Positions 23,575-32,778 of a DNA stretch of 37,060 nt are shown piece by piece (position 1 is the stretch's first letter; each line of letters opens with the position of its first letter). This DNA is from Candidatus Buchananbacteria bacterium RIFCSPHIGHO2_02_FULL_39_17 (GTDB taxonomy: Bacteria; Patescibacteriota; Patescibacteriia; Buchananbacterales; UBA6539): the NCBI GenBank assembly GCA_001817425.1, contig MHII01000024.1, forward strand, positions 48,272 through 85,331, in the 5' to 3' direction. Position numbers and translations under genes: made by a program. Under the pieces are notes generated by a model, which saw nothing but the letters and a program-made list of their open reading frames with translations, was not told the DNA's origin and made no database searches.

Positions 23575-24480
23575 ATGTCTAACTATAATTTAGATTATTT
23601 AAAACAATTAGAGGCGGAAAGCATTAATATTATTCGCGAAACCGCGGCGGAATTTAAAAATCCGGTGATGCTTTATTCCATCGGTAAAGATTCTTCGGTT
23701 TTGCTCCGTTTGGCGCAAAAAGTTTTTTATCCAGGCAAAATTCCTTTTTCTTTGCTTCACATTGATACTGGTTATAAATTCAAAGAAATGATTGAATTTC
23801 GTGATTATTACACCAAAAAAATCGGCGCCAAATTAATTGTTCATAAAAATACCGAGTCGGAAGCGGAAAAATTAGGTCCGGATCAGGCGCATACGGATTT
23901 ATATATTTATTATAAAAAAACTAAGCCTTTATTAGAGGCAATTAAAATTAATAATTTTAACGCGGCAATCGGCGGGGCAAGACGGGAAGAAGAAAAATCC
24001 AGGGCCAAGGAAAGAATTTTTTCGGTGAGAACCGAAAGCGGGTCATGGGAGCCAAAAAATCAACGGCCCGAATTTTGGCATCTTTACAATTGCCGTTTAA
24101 ATGAAGGCCAGACCATGCGGATTTTCCCCTTGTCCAACTGGACTGAAGCGGATATTTGGGCTTATATTTTAATGGAGAAAGTTGAAGTGGTGTCGCTTTA
24201 TTTTGCTCAAAAAAGAAAATTGATAAAACGTCACGGTGTTTTATTAAGAATTGATGAATTTGTTCAACCTAAAACCGGTGAAGAAGTTTTTGAGGCGGTC
24301 TGCCGTTACCGGACACTGGGTTGTTCGCCTTCAACCGGTGCGGTTTTATCAAAAGCGTCAACGGTTGAAGAAATTTTAGCGGAGGTTTTGGCCGCAGAAT
24401 ATTCCGAGCGGCAGAACCGGGCGATTGACAATACTTCAGAAGCGGCAATGGAGCAAAAAAAATCAGAAGGCTATTTTTAG
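23575..24480 (+). CDS. cysD: Sulfate adenylyltransferase subunit 2 (CysD)
   Basis: The protein has 301 residues and the family's hallmarks: LEAESINIIRETAAEF, the PP-loop variant YSIGKDSSVLLRLAQK, HIDTGYKFKEM, GGARREEEKSRAKER, WTEADIWAYI and the C-terminal RYRTLGCSPSTGAV. CysD with CysN makes adenosine 5'-phosphosulfate (APS) from ATP and sulfate. The next gene is a CysN-CysC fusion, which gives PAPS. No cysH or cysI reductase is in the window, so the pair is probably for sulfation, and its location within a glycan island supports this. Confidence 0.95.
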   Translation: MSNYNLDYLKQLEAESINIIRETAAEFKNPVMLYSIGKDSSVLLRLAQKVFYPGKIPFSLLHIDTGYKFKEMIEFRDYYTKKIGAKLIVHKNTESEAEKLGPDQAHTDLYIYYKKTKPLLEAIKINNFNAAIGGARREEEKSRAKERIFSVRTESGSWEPKNQRPEFWHLYNCRLNEGQTMRIFPLSNWTEADIWAYILMEKVEVVSLYFAQKRKLIKRHGVLLRIDEFVQPKTGEEVFEAVCRYRTLGCSPSTGAVLSKASTVEEILAEVLAAEYSERQNRAIDNTSEAAMEQKKSEGYF

Positions 24481-24481
24481 T

Positions 24482-26305
24482 ATGGAAAAAAATCTGATTA
24501 ACCAAAATTTGGAATTAGTCAAAGTCGTTTTTGCCGGCAGCGTTGACGATGGCAAATCAACTTTGATTGGCCGGTTGTTTCACGATACCAATCAAATTTA
24601 TCGTGACCAGCTCGCGGCCATTAAAACTGCCAGCGCCCGTCAAGGCAGCGATAATTTAGATTTATCCCTTTTTACTGATGGTTTGGTTCAAGAGCGGGAA
24701 CAAAAAATTACTATCGATGTAGCTCATCGTTATTTTTCCACCCCTTTTCGACGCTTTATCATTGCCGATGTGCCTGGTCATGAAGAATACACCAGAAATA
24801 TGGTTAGCGGTTCGTCTGGCGCGGATGTCGCCGTAATTTTAGTTGATGCCCAAAAGGGTTTAGTCGAACAAACTAAAAGACATTTGTTTATCGTTTCTCT
24901 TTTGAAAATTCCTCATTTATTAGTCGTGATTAATAAAATGGACTTAGTGGCTTACCGCCAAGAAGAATTTGAAAAGATCAGAAATGATTTTATAAGTTTT
25001 GCGGCTAAACTTAATATTTCTGATCTGCAATTTATTCCTGTTTCCGCTTTAACCGGTGAATTAATCGTTGAACAAAGCGAGAGATTGCCGTGGTATCATG
25101 GACCAACGGTTTTGGGTTTTTTGGAAAATTTGGAATTAACCAGTTCCCGTAATCTAATTGATTTTCGGTTCCCGGTCCAATTGGTTTTGCGTCCGGATCA
25201 GAATTTTCGCGGTTATGCCGGAACCATTGTCAGCGGCGAAATCAAAAAAAATGAGGAAGTGATGATTTTGCCCTCTGGCAAAAAAGCGAAAATTAAATCA
25301 ATTATTGCTGATCAAAAAGAAACGGAGTTGGCTTTTTGCCCCCAGCCGGTGGTTATTGAATTAGACCGAGAAATTTCTTTAAACCGGGGCGAAATGTTAG
25401 TTCGGCCGAATAATCTCTGCGAAATAAGCCAGGAATTCGAAGCCATGGTTTTTTGGCTGGCAAAAAAACCAGCCCGAAAAAATCAAAGATTTTTAATCAA
25501 ACAAACGACTAAAACTACGACTGGTTTTTTTGATCAGGTAATTTATCAAATTGAAATTAATACCTTGCATCGGAAACAAAGTCAGGGTTTGGCGGAAAAT
25601 CAAGTTGGTAAAGTTATAATCAAAACCTTAGAACCATTACTTTTTGATCCTTATCAAAAAAATAAAGCCACTGGCAGTTTTATTATGATTGATGAAGAAA
25701 CTAACAACACGGTTGGCGCCGGCATTATTTTAGGTTCGAAAAGAAATTTAGCCACGACCAAAAAAGAATTAAAATCAAGGAGAGCCACTGCGCCGGTTCT
25801 TTGGTTTACTGGTTTATCTGGCGCTGGCAAAACAACGATTGCCGATAGAGTTAAAGAAAAGTTGGAAGAGATGGGTTTAGCGGTGGAACGAATTGATGGC
25901 GATGATCTTCGGCAATTAATTTCTTCAGATTTAGGTTTTTCCGCCCAAGATCGCGATAAAAATATTGCCCGTGCCGTTTATCTTTGTCAACTTTTAAGCA
26001 AACACGGTGTGATTGTGTTGGCGACTTTTATTTCGCCTTATAGCAAACAACGAGAATTGGTCAAGAGCCAAGTCGGTAATTTTATTGAAATATTCGTTAA
26101 TGCGCCGCTGGAAATTTGCGAGAAGCGCGATGTCAAAGGTTTGTATCAAAAAGCGAGAAGGGGGGAAGTTGAATATTTTACTGGTATTGCCGATGGTTAT
26201 GAAAAGCCGAAAAATCCGGAGCTTGAACTAAAAACCGATAAATTGACGGTTGATCAGTCGATTGATAAAGTGATTGATTATTTAACCCAAAATAATTTAA
26301 TTTAG
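24482..26305 (+). CDS. cysNC: Bifunctional CysN-CysC (sulfate adenylyltransferase GTPase subunit + APS kinase)
   Basis: Taken from the ATG at 24482, just after the cysD stop (an in-frame start further upstream would be inside cysD), the protein has 607 residues. The GTPase half has GSVDDGKST (19-27), DVPGHEEYTRNM (from D96) and NKMD (151-154), followed by the EF-Tu-like beta-barrel domains. The APS kinase half begins with the P-loop GLSGAGKTT (444-452) and ends with the ARRGEVEYFTGI region. The product, PAPS, is the donor for sulfotransferases. A fused NodQ-type protein is common where sulfation is wanted. Confidence 0.95.
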   Translation: MEKNLINQNLELVKVVFAGSVDDGKSTLIGRLFHDTNQIYRDQLAAIKTASARQGSDNLDLSLFTDGLVQEREQKITIDVAHRYFSTPFRRFIIADVPGHEEYTRNMVSGSSGADVAVILVDAQKGLVEQTKRHLFIVSLLKIPHLLVVINKMDLVAYRQEEFEKIRNDFISFAAKLNISDLQFIPVSALTGELIVEQSERLPWYHGPTVLGFLENLELTSSRNLIDFRFPVQLVLRPDQNFRGYAGTIVSGEIKKNEEVMILPSGKKAKIKSIIADQKETELAFCPQPVVIELDREISLNRGEMLVRPNNLCEISQEFEAMVFWLAKKPARKNQRFLIKQTTKTTTGFFDQVIYQIEINTLHRKQSQGLAENQVGKVIIKTLEPLLFDPYQKNKATGSFIMIDEETNNTVGAGIILGSKRNLATTKKELKSRRATAPVLWFTGLSGAGKTTIADRVKEKLEEMGLAVERIDGDDLRQLISSDLGFSAQDRDKNIARAVYLCQLLSKHGVIVLATFISPYSKQRELVKSQVGNFIEIFVNAPLEICEKRDVKGLYQKARRGEVEYFTGIADGYEKPKNPELELKTDKLTVDQSIDKVIDYLTQNNLI

Positions 26306-26306
26306 C

Positions 26307-28448
26307 ATGAGTTTAGCTAAAGATTTTATTAAAGTCTTATGTTGTCCGAAGCGGCTTTGTCGCGGTGATTTGTTATTGAAGTCAGAAAATGACCGTGAGT
26401 TTTTAATCTGTAATATTTGCCAGACAAATTATCCAATTGAGCAGGGTATTCCCATTCTTTTTCCCAATACTGAGTATTCGCCGGATTTATTTAAACGCCA
26501 TTGGGATTTAAAAGAAAACGCGGAAAGCTATGCCGCGAAATACAACAGCTATTTAAAAAAACAAGGTACGCCCTGGGGACTTTATACTCATTTTTCCGAA
26601 CTTTTGGCGATTGATAAGCTAATCTCAGCAGTAAATTTTGATTTAAGCGGCAAAACAATTATGGATTTTGGTTGCGGCAATTGTCGGTTTTTGACTCATT
26701 GTGAAAAAGCCAAAATTAAAATTGGTGTTGATACTTCACTTAATCTTTTGCTGGATGCGAAAAAAAGAAATCCAAGCTATTGGCTGGTCTGTGGCCAACT
26801 TGAAGATTTGCCTTTTAAAGACGCCATGGCCGATTTTTCTTGTAGTATTAGAGTTTATCAACATATTCGATCGCCTTTGGAAGCATTTTCTGAAATGGTG
26901 CGGGTGACAAAACCCAGCGGCTATGTTTCCTTGGAGATCTATAACAAGTTAAATTTAAAAGAAATTTATAAGCGTATAAGAATGACTAAATGGTTAGATA
27001 AAATTTGGTCTTGGGGGCTTGATTATGATTGTTATTATAGTTATCGGGAAATTAAAAAATGGTGTGAAGTTAATTTTATTAAACCGCTTAAATTTGTCGG
27101 TTCGGGCTGGGGTTTTTATTTTTATCTGTTAGAGCCGTTGAGATTTCGTGGCCATGCTCCCAATTTTTTCCAAAAATTAATTTATAATTCATTTTTTGCT
27201 TTAGAAAAATTGGTTAGCCATTGGCCATTAATTTCAGTGACCATGGAAAAAATTTCTTTTATTGGCCGATTACAAGAAAAAGCAAAATCCCAAAATTTAT
27301 GGCAAAAAACAAACAAGACTTTAAAACGAAAAACTCAGGCAAAAAAAATCAAAAATTGGCAAAAAATTTTCGAAAACCGGAATTATTGTTTAGTCGGTGA
27401 TGATGGGCAACATTTAAAGTTAACCATTGATTGGCTGAAAAAAGCCCAAGATGCCACCAGTGACGGCGGCGTGAGCCGAGGCTTTAGCTTAATTAAAGAA
27501 GCAAAATCCAATATCTTGGGCTGGCAGCCATCATATCCGGAAACAACTGGTTATATTATTCCGACATTTATTATTGCGGCAAAAATTTTAAATGACTCTG
27601 ATTTAATTCGGCGCGCCAAATTAATGGCAGACTGGGAAATCAGCCTGATGGACCCTGAAGGCTGGGTTCAGTCGGGAAATTTAAGCCAATTAGCCAAACC
27701 AGAAATTTTTGATACTGGCGCTGTGATTCGCGGGCTTTTGGCAATTTATCAGCAAACCAAAGATGAAAAATATTTAAAACAAGCAATTAAAGCCGGGGAA
27801 TGGATTTTAAGTCAAAATCCGGGGCAGGAGAGCAAATCTTATTACGTTTATGCTTTGGCGCCTCTGGCGCGTTTGGGGACTGAATTTTCCCGACCAGATT
27901 TTGTCGCCTTGGTTAAGAATTTTGCTGATTATGTTTTAAGTCAGCAGGAGGAAAACGGCTGGATCAATCAGGCGGACTTTAAATCTGATAGCGATGTTTT
28001 ACTTCATCCATTGGCTTATGCGATTAATGGTCTTTGGGAAATTGGCACAATTTTAAAAGAAGAAAAATATTTAGAGGCGGCAAGAAAAAGTTTAGATCAA
28101 GTCATTGGTCAGATGTCCAAAGAAGGAAAAATTGTCGGGCGGTTAGATAAAAATTGGCAGCCAACGGTTGACTGGGCGTGTTTAACTGGCATTGCCCAAA
28201 TCGCTGAGACTTGCTGTAAGATTTATGAAGCCTCTGATGAAATAAAATATTTAAATTCAGCTAAATTAGCTAAAGAATATCTGAAGAGCTGTCAGAATAA
28301 TTTTGACAATCGTTTTGGCGGACTAGGCGCGGTTTGGGGAAGCTGGCCGATTAACGTCGGTTATTGCCCAAACCAAGCTTTGAATTGGGCGGCTAAATAC
28401 TTTGCTGATTTATTGATTTACTTTATTAAAAACAAGAAAAATGCTTAA
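26307..28448 (+). CDS. Fusion: zinc-ribbon SAM methyltransferase + alpha/alpha-toroid domain
   Basis: The protein has 713 residues. Residues 8-50 look like a Trm112-type zinc ribbon (C13, C18, C35, C38, with the CNICQTNYPIEQGIPILF pattern), and the first two cysteines are four residues apart rather than two. Motif I of a class I methyltransferase follows (MDFGCGNCRFL, from about residue 119), with VYQHIRSPLEAFSEMVRVTKP. From about 360 to the end there is a helical repeat region (GYIIPTFIIAAKIL, DTGAVIRGLLAIYQQT, HPLAYAINGLWEIGTI, DWACLTGIAQIAET) that resembles an (alpha/alpha)6 toroid of the glycosidase, epimerase or lyase type. The two parts may methylate and otherwise modify the glycan; the substrate is unknown. 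Confidence 0.65.
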   Translation: MSLAKDFIKVLCCPKRLCRGDLLLKSENDREFLICNICQTNYPIEQGIPILFPNTEYSPDLFKRHWDLKENAESYAAKYNSYLKKQGTPWGLYTHFSELLAIDKLISAVNFDLSGKTIMDFGCGNCRFLTHCEKAKIKIGVDTSLNLLLDAKKRNPSYWLVCGQLEDLPFKDAMADFSCSIRVYQHIRSPLEAFSEMVRVTKPSGYVSLEIYNKLNLKEIYKRIRMTKWLDKIWSWGLDYDCYYSYREIKKWCEVNFIKPLKFVGSGWGFYFYLLEPLRFRGHAPNFFQKLIYNSFFALEKLVSHWPLISVTMEKISFIGRLQEKAKSQNLWQKTNKTLKRKTQAKKIKNWQKIFENRNYCLVGDDGQHLKLTIDWLKKAQDATSDGGVSRGFSLIKEAKSNILGWQPSYPETTGYIIPTFIIAAKILNDSDLIRRAKLMADWEISLMDPEGWVQSGNLSQLAKPEIFDTGAVIRGLLAIYQQTKDEKYLKQAIKAGEWILSQNPGQESKSYYVYALAPLARLGTEFSRPDFVALVKNFADYVLSQQEENGWINQADFKSDSDVLLHPLAYAINGLWEIGTILKEEKYLEAARKSLDQVIGQMSKEGKIVGRLDKNWQPTVDWACLTGIAQIAETCCKIYEASDEIKYLNSAKLAKEYLKSCQNNFDNRFGGLGAVWGSWPINVGYCPNQALNWAAKYFADLLIYFIKNKKNA

Positions 28449-29712
28449 TCAGAATTTAAAAAATATTTTTTCTATTTTTAACCAAAATCAAATTAATTAT
28501 TTGGTTTTGAGAAATTATTTTCCGATTGAAGAGTTAAATCATTCAGCGGACATTGATTTATTTATTATGCCAAAAGATTTTTATCAAGCAAGAAAATTGT
28601 TAAAAAAATTAGGCTGGCAAAAAAGATTAATTCCCAGAAATGATTTTGGCCATGAGGAATGGTTTAAATTTGATAAAATGGAAAATAAGATTTTTCATTT
28701 AGATTTGCAAAATTATTTAAAAGTTTTTAGCCAATATTTAAGAAAAAAGCAACTGGCAATGATTTTTTATTCGGCAATTAAATTAGATAATACTTTTTTT
28801 GTCCCCTCGTCAACTGTGGCTTTAATTTTACTGCTTTCGCGAGTAACTTTTGAAAAAGAAAAAATTGAGCCAAAAAATTTAATAAGCTTAAAAAATTTGT
28901 GGCCGCAAGTCAAATTAGTAAAAAATTATCAGAATGAAATAAAAGAAATCTTTGGGGAACAGGCAAGTCTAGCAGTCTCAAAATTAAATGACAGTAAAAT
29001 TATTGATTATAATTTTTATCAAAATTTAAAAATCAATTTTAGCAATAATTTTAAATTTAAAGAATTTTTTTTAGGATATTATCAAAAAATGAAATTAATT
29101 TTTTATAAAATTTTAATGATTTTTCGACCCATTAAATTAATTGTTTTTTTGGGAGTTGATGGTTCGGGCAAATCAACTTTAATTAGCTACTTAGCGGAAT
29201 TTTCTCCGATATTTAGGGCAAAGCTCTATTTGGGCTGGAATAATTATTTTTTTCCATTTTTAGAAAAATTAGATAAGCCCAAAAAAAATAAATTAGCGGC
29301 GAAAATATCTTTTTTTCTTTTTCATTTAATTTTGCCTTTTGATTATTTCGGCCGATATTTAAAAGCAAAAATAACCGCTAAATATGGATTTTTAGTCGCT
29401 GATCGCTATCCTCTGCCGAAAAGAGAAAGTGACCAAAATAATCTATCTGGTCGTTTTAGGGCATTTAGCTTGTTATTGACTTATTTGCTGCTGCCAGGGC
29501 CGAATATTCTTTTTATTTTAGGCGGTGATCCTAATTTAATTTGGCAGCGTAAAAAAGAAGGCAGCTATGACAAGTTTTTAGCCGAATATCAGCGCTGCTT
29601 AGAAGCGGCGAAAATTTTTAGTTGCGAAAAAACGATAATTGACACCACCAAGACATTTGATCAAACTTTTAATCAAATTAATAGTTTTTTGTTTAGTGTT
29701 TTTGGCATTTAA
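28441..29712 (+). CDS. Fusion: nucleotidyltransferase-like domain + thymidylate kinase-like P-loop domain
   Basis: The protein has 423 residues. The N-terminal part (INYLVLRNYF, then HSADIDLFIM with D37-x-D39) looks like the uncharacterised nucleotidyltransferase family that accompanies sugar-phosphate genes. The C-terminal part has a Walker A motif GVDGSGKS (238-245) and ends with the thymidylate-kinase-like LFILGGDPNLIWQRKKEGS and a following helix. Such fusions occur in polysaccharide clusters, where a kinase acting on a glycan or nucleotide is suspected. The real substrate is not known. It overlaps the previous gene by 8 bases. Confidence 0.7.
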   Translation: MLNQNLKNIFSIFNQNQINYLVLRNYFPIEELNHSADIDLFIMPKDFYQARKLLKKLGWQKRLIPRNDFGHEEWFKFDKMENKIFHLDLQNYLKVFSQYLRKKQLAMIFYSAIKLDNTFFVPSSTVALILLLSRVTFEKEKIEPKNLISLKNLWPQVKLVKNYQNEIKEIFGEQASLAVSKLNDSKIIDYNFYQNLKINFSNNFKFKEFFLGYYQKMKLIFYKILMIFRPIKLIVFLGVDGSGKSTLISYLAEFSPIFRAKLYLGWNNYFFPFLEKLDKPKKNKLAAKISFFLFHLILPFDYFGRYLKAKITAKYGFLVADRYPLPKRESDQNNLSGRFRAFSLLLTYLLLPGPNILFILGGDPNLIWQRKKEGSYDKFLAEYQRCLEAAKIFSCEKTIIDTTKTFDQTFNQINSFLFSVFGI

Positions 29713-29715
29713 TTT

Positions 29716-30498
29716 ATGTTTAAAGTTTTAGGAAAAAAATTTAAACGCGGGTCAAATTTTTCGGTTTTTAAAATTGGACATAGGGTTTATAAATTACCTT
29801 TGGTGCCAGCCGCTGTCCGGGAGCTGAAAATAGAAATGGAAAATATCAAAACAGCCAGGCAAGATCCGCATTTCCAAAACTATCTGCCGCCCTACCAATT
29901 TAATCAGTTTATGATTTCCTTGCCTTATTATCAGTCAATAATTTTAGATTCGTCGGATCAGTCATTAGTTTTAGATTACTTTAAAAATGCTTTCAATGAA
30001 TTCCAAGATTGGCCGGAGGTTTCCCTTAGTCAAGTAATTAATTGTACTTATCTTTTAGATTTTATCAAAAAAAATCTTGACGATAAATTAGAAATGTGGC
30101 AAAATTATCTATCAACCCAAAAAATTAGTTCTTCGTCGATGCATGGCGATTTTCATTGGGAAAATATTTTAATTAAAGATAAAATTTTATTTTTTGTTGA
30201 TTGGGTCCGGTATCAAAAAACCGGTAGCCGTTTTTTTGACTTAGTTGATTTTGCCGTTTTTGCCCGGAAAAAACCCGCTGATGCCTGGTTTGAGGGTTGG
30301 CAGCAGTTGAGTCAAATTTATCCTAATCATCTGTATAACGTAGCAGTTACTCAGGACGAAATTATGGCTTATTCAATCTGGAAAATCGCGGAAGAATTAA
30401 AAACCCTTAATTTAAGAAAGAAATTAGATGGTCAAAAGACCAAAAAATATTTAAGACTTTTAGAAATAATAGGTAAAAGATTAGGATTTTATGACTAA
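29716..30498 (+). CDS. APH/choline-kinase-like phosphotransferase
   Basis: The protein has 260 residues and keeps the aminoglycoside-phosphotransferase core: MHGDFHWENIL with H143, D145 and the asparagine four residues on, and VDWVRY with D162 in the metal-binding DW position, then FFDLVDFAVF. Family members phosphorylate hydroxyl groups of small molecules or sugars; WaaP-type and choline kinases are relatives. Next to a P-loop kinase-like protein and methyltransferases, phosphorylating a glycan or its end is plausible. Being in a glycan island argues against antibiotic resistance. It overlaps the next gene by 8 bases. Confidence 0.75.
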   Translation: MFKVLGKKFKRGSNFSVFKIGHRVYKLPLVPAAVRELKIEMENIKTARQDPHFQNYLPPYQFNQFMISLPYYQSIILDSSDQSLVLDYFKNAFNEFQDWPEVSLSQVINCTYLLDFIKKNLDDKLEMWQNYLSTQKISSSSMHGDFHWENILIKDKILFFVDWVRYQKTGSRFFDLVDFAVFARKKPADAWFEGWQQLSQIYPNHLYNVAVTQDEIMAYSIWKIAEELKTLNLRKKLDGQKTKKYLRLLEIIGKRLGFYD

Positions 30499-31696
30499 TA
30501 ATAATTTAAAAGTTTTGTGTTTGAGTTTTCGGACGCCGCCCCAAGTCCGGCCGCAAGCGATTTTAATTGGCAAAATGATTCCGGAATGGGTCCGGCAAGG
30601 AGTCAAGCCAATTATTATCACTTATCGCGAAAAAGAAAAATGGCAAATTGATTTGCCCATTTATAAAGTCGATAAATTTCAGCTTAATCGGTATTTGAGA
30701 AGATTGCCTTTGATTGCCAATCTGCTGGAAAAAAGATATTTTTATCGGCTTTTTAAACAAATGGAAGAAATTGTCAAAAAACACCAAATCAATCTGATTT
30801 ATTCATTTTCTAATCCTTATGCTTCCAATATCGTTGGCGCGAAATTAAAAGAAAAATTAGGCATAAAATTTATTTCTAATTTTAGTGATCCTTGGTACGA
30901 TGATCCTTATCAATCTTTTTCTAAATCTGAAAAAAAAGATATTGCTCGGAAAGAAAAAAATATTATTCAAACGAGTAATCGAATAATTTTTAACAATGAA
31001 GTAGCTAAAAATTTGGTAATGAAAAAATATCCGGTTGAGTGGCAAAAAAAAGCAATAGTCATTCCCCATTGCTTTGACAGCAAAAAATATCCGGCAAAAT
31101 TAGAAAAGAAAAAAGATTACTTTATCCTTAGCCATATCGGCGCTTTTTATCAGCAAAGAAATCCAGAGTTATTATTTTCTGCTTTAAGATCAGTTTTGGC
31201 CAAAGAGCCAAGTCTTAAGAAAAAATTAAGGTTAAGATTGGTTGGTGGTGATCTTAAATATACTAATTATCAAACAAAAGATTTATTATCAGTTATTTCT
31301 AATTTTGGTTTAGATGAAATTGCTGAAATTTTACCCGCGGTTTCTTATCAAGAAAGCTTAGAAGAGATGAAATTAGCCGATTGTTTAATCGTCATTGATG
31401 CTGATTTTAACCTTAGCCCGTTTTTCCCGTCAAAAGTTGTGGATTATGCCGGCAGCCAGACGCCGATTATTGGCATTACGCCAAATAATAGTCCAACCGC
31501 TCAATTACTCCGCGGGTTAGGTTGCCCCAGCTTTAATTATCAGCAAGAGAATAATTTGACTGGTTACTTAATAAAATTGATTAGCGGTCAAGTTGAAATA
31601 AAGATAAACCATGACTATCTGCAGAATTTTTCTGTTGAAAATACCACTAAATCGTTAATTAAAATTTTTAATGAGATTTTAACTGAAAAACTATGA
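30491..31696 (+). CDS. Glycosyltransferase family 4-like protein
   Basis: The protein has 401 residues and a GT-B layout: the N-terminal domain has LKVLCLSFRTPPQVRPQAIL and INLIYSFSNPYASNIVGAKL, while the C-terminal domain has ILSHIGAFYQQRNPELLFSAL, LRLRLVGGDL, EILPAVSYQESLEEMKLADCLIVI and PSKVVDYAGSQTPIIGI, the last in the place of the family's nucleotide-sugar binding E-x7-E stretch. It should transfer a sugar from a nucleotide donor to the growing glycan; neither donor nor acceptor is known. No membrane segment is visible. It overlaps wecB as ATGA. Confidence 0.8.
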   Translation: MTNNNLKVLCLSFRTPPQVRPQAILIGKMIPEWVRQGVKPIIITYREKEKWQIDLPIYKVDKFQLNRYLRRLPLIANLLEKRYFYRLFKQMEEIVKKHQINLIYSFSNPYASNIVGAKLKEKLGIKFISNFSDPWYDDPYQSFSKSEKKDIARKEKNIIQTSNRIIFNNEVAKNLVMKKYPVEWQKKAIVIPHCFDSKKYPAKLEKKKDYFILSHIGAFYQQRNPELLFSALRSVLAKEPSLKKKLRLRLVGGDLKYTNYQTKDLLSVISNFGLDEIAEILPAVSYQESLEEMKLADCLIVIDADFNLSPFFPSKVVDYAGSQTPIIGITPNNSPTAQLLRGLGCPSFNYQQENNLTGYLIKLISGQVEIKINHDYLQNFSVENTTKSLIKIFNEILTEKL

Positions 31697-32778
31697 GATT
31701 GGCAATTATTTTAGGCACTCGCCCAGAAATTATAAAAATGTCGCCGATTATAAGAATTTGCGAAGAAAAAAATATAGATTATTTTATTCTTCATACGGGG
31801 CAACATTACAGTTATGAAATGGATAAAAAGTTTTTTGAAGATTTAGAAATCAGCCAGCCCGCTTATAATTTAAATGTCGGCGGTCAGCCTTATCGCAAAC
31901 AGATTGGAAATATGACGCGAGAAATTATGGCGGTTTTGGAAAAAGAAAAACCAGATGTGGTTTTAGTCCAGGGTGATACGATTAGTGTTTTAGCCGGAGC
32001 TTTGGCGGCTAATAAATTAAAAATAAAAATCGGCCATCACGAAGCCGGATTGCGCAGTCATGATTTAACCATGCTTGAAGAAACCAATCGAATTATTACC
32101 GATCATATCTCGGATTATTTATTTGCTCCGACCGATGACGCTTTAAATAATTTATATGATGAGGGTATTACCAGCGATAAAGTTTTTTTAACCGGCAATA
32201 CGATTGTTGATGCCGTTTCCCAAAATTTAGCTTTAGCGGAAAAAAAAGTTGATATTTTGGAAAAATTAAATTTAAAAAAGAAAAATTATATTCTCGTGAC
32301 GGTTCATCGATCAGAAAATGTTGATAATGCAATAAGGCTCAAAGGTATTATTGAAGGGTTAAATCTTGTCAGCCGAGAATTTCAATTGCCAATTATCTTT
32401 CCGGTTCATCCTCATACCACCAATAGTTTAAATCAGTTTGGCCTTAATGCTAATTATATTCAATTAATCCAACCGTTGGGTTATTTAGAATTTATGCAGC
32501 TGGAAGCCAAAGCAAAGCTAATTATTACTGATTCCGGTGGCTTGCAGGAAGAAGCTTGTATTTTAAAAATTCCTTGCGTGACGGTTCGCGATAATACCGA
32601 GCGGCCGGAAACGATTAAGGCAAAAATTAATATTTTAGCCGGTGCGGATCCAAAGCGAATCTTGGCAGCGGCAAACGAGATGATAAAAAATAGTCGGCAG
32701 TGGGTTAATCCTTTTGGCAGCGGGGACGCAGCCCAAAAGATTTTATCGTTGATTGAAGAGCAATTAAAAAAATTATGA
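31693..32778 (+). CDS. wecB: UDP-N-acetylglucosamine 2-epimerase (non-hydrolysing), WecB-like
   Basis: The protein has 361 residues. Motifs include ILGTRPEIIKMSPII, HTGQHYSYEMD, VVLVQGDTISVLAGALAA, GHHEAGLRS, EETNRIITDHISDYLFAPT, TGNTIVDAV and TDSGGLQEEA. This is the fold of WecB/MnaA, which interconverts UDP-GlcNAc and UDP-ManNAc. The NeuC/LegG/hydrolysing branch is related, but the GHHEAGLRS and TGNTIVDAV features are closer to WecB as I recall it. ManNAc could feed a glycan unit or a sialic- or legionaminic-type synthase such as that at 36299. It overlaps both neighbours as ATGA. Confidence 0.85.
   Translation: MRLAIILGTRPEIIKMSPIIRICEEKNIDYFILHTGQHYSYEMDKKFFEDLEISQPAYNLNVGGQPYRKQIGNMTREIMAVLEKEKPDVVLVQGDTISVLAGALAANKLKIKIGHHEAGLRSHDLTMLEETNRIITDHISDYLFAPTDDALNNLYDEGITSDKVFLTGNTIVDAVSQNLALAEKKVDILEKLNLKKKNYILVTVHRSENVDNAIRLKGIIEGLNLVSREFQLPIIFPVHPHTTNSLNQFGLNANYIQLIQPLGYLEFMQLEAKAKLIITDSGGLQEEACILKIPCVTVRDNTERPETIKAKINILAGADPKRILAAANEMIKNSRQWVNPFGSGDAAQKILSLIEEQLKKL

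Noticed and set aside
24425-24481. Possible upstream start for the CysN-CysC fusion
   Set aside because: It lies inside cysD and would add residues not seen in the family. The ATG at 24482, just after the cysD stop, gives the normal N-terminus with the GTPase P-loop at residue 19.
26160-26165. Run of six G in the CysC part
   Set aside because: It is short, in frame, and falls in the ordinary RRGE codons of the APS kinase motif; not comparable with the 9- and 10-G tracts.
31693-32778. WecB-like gene as the missing PseG hydrolase
   Set aside because: PseG has a different N-terminal motif pattern. This protein has the epimerase-type GTRPE, GHHEAGLRS and TGNTIVDAV series.
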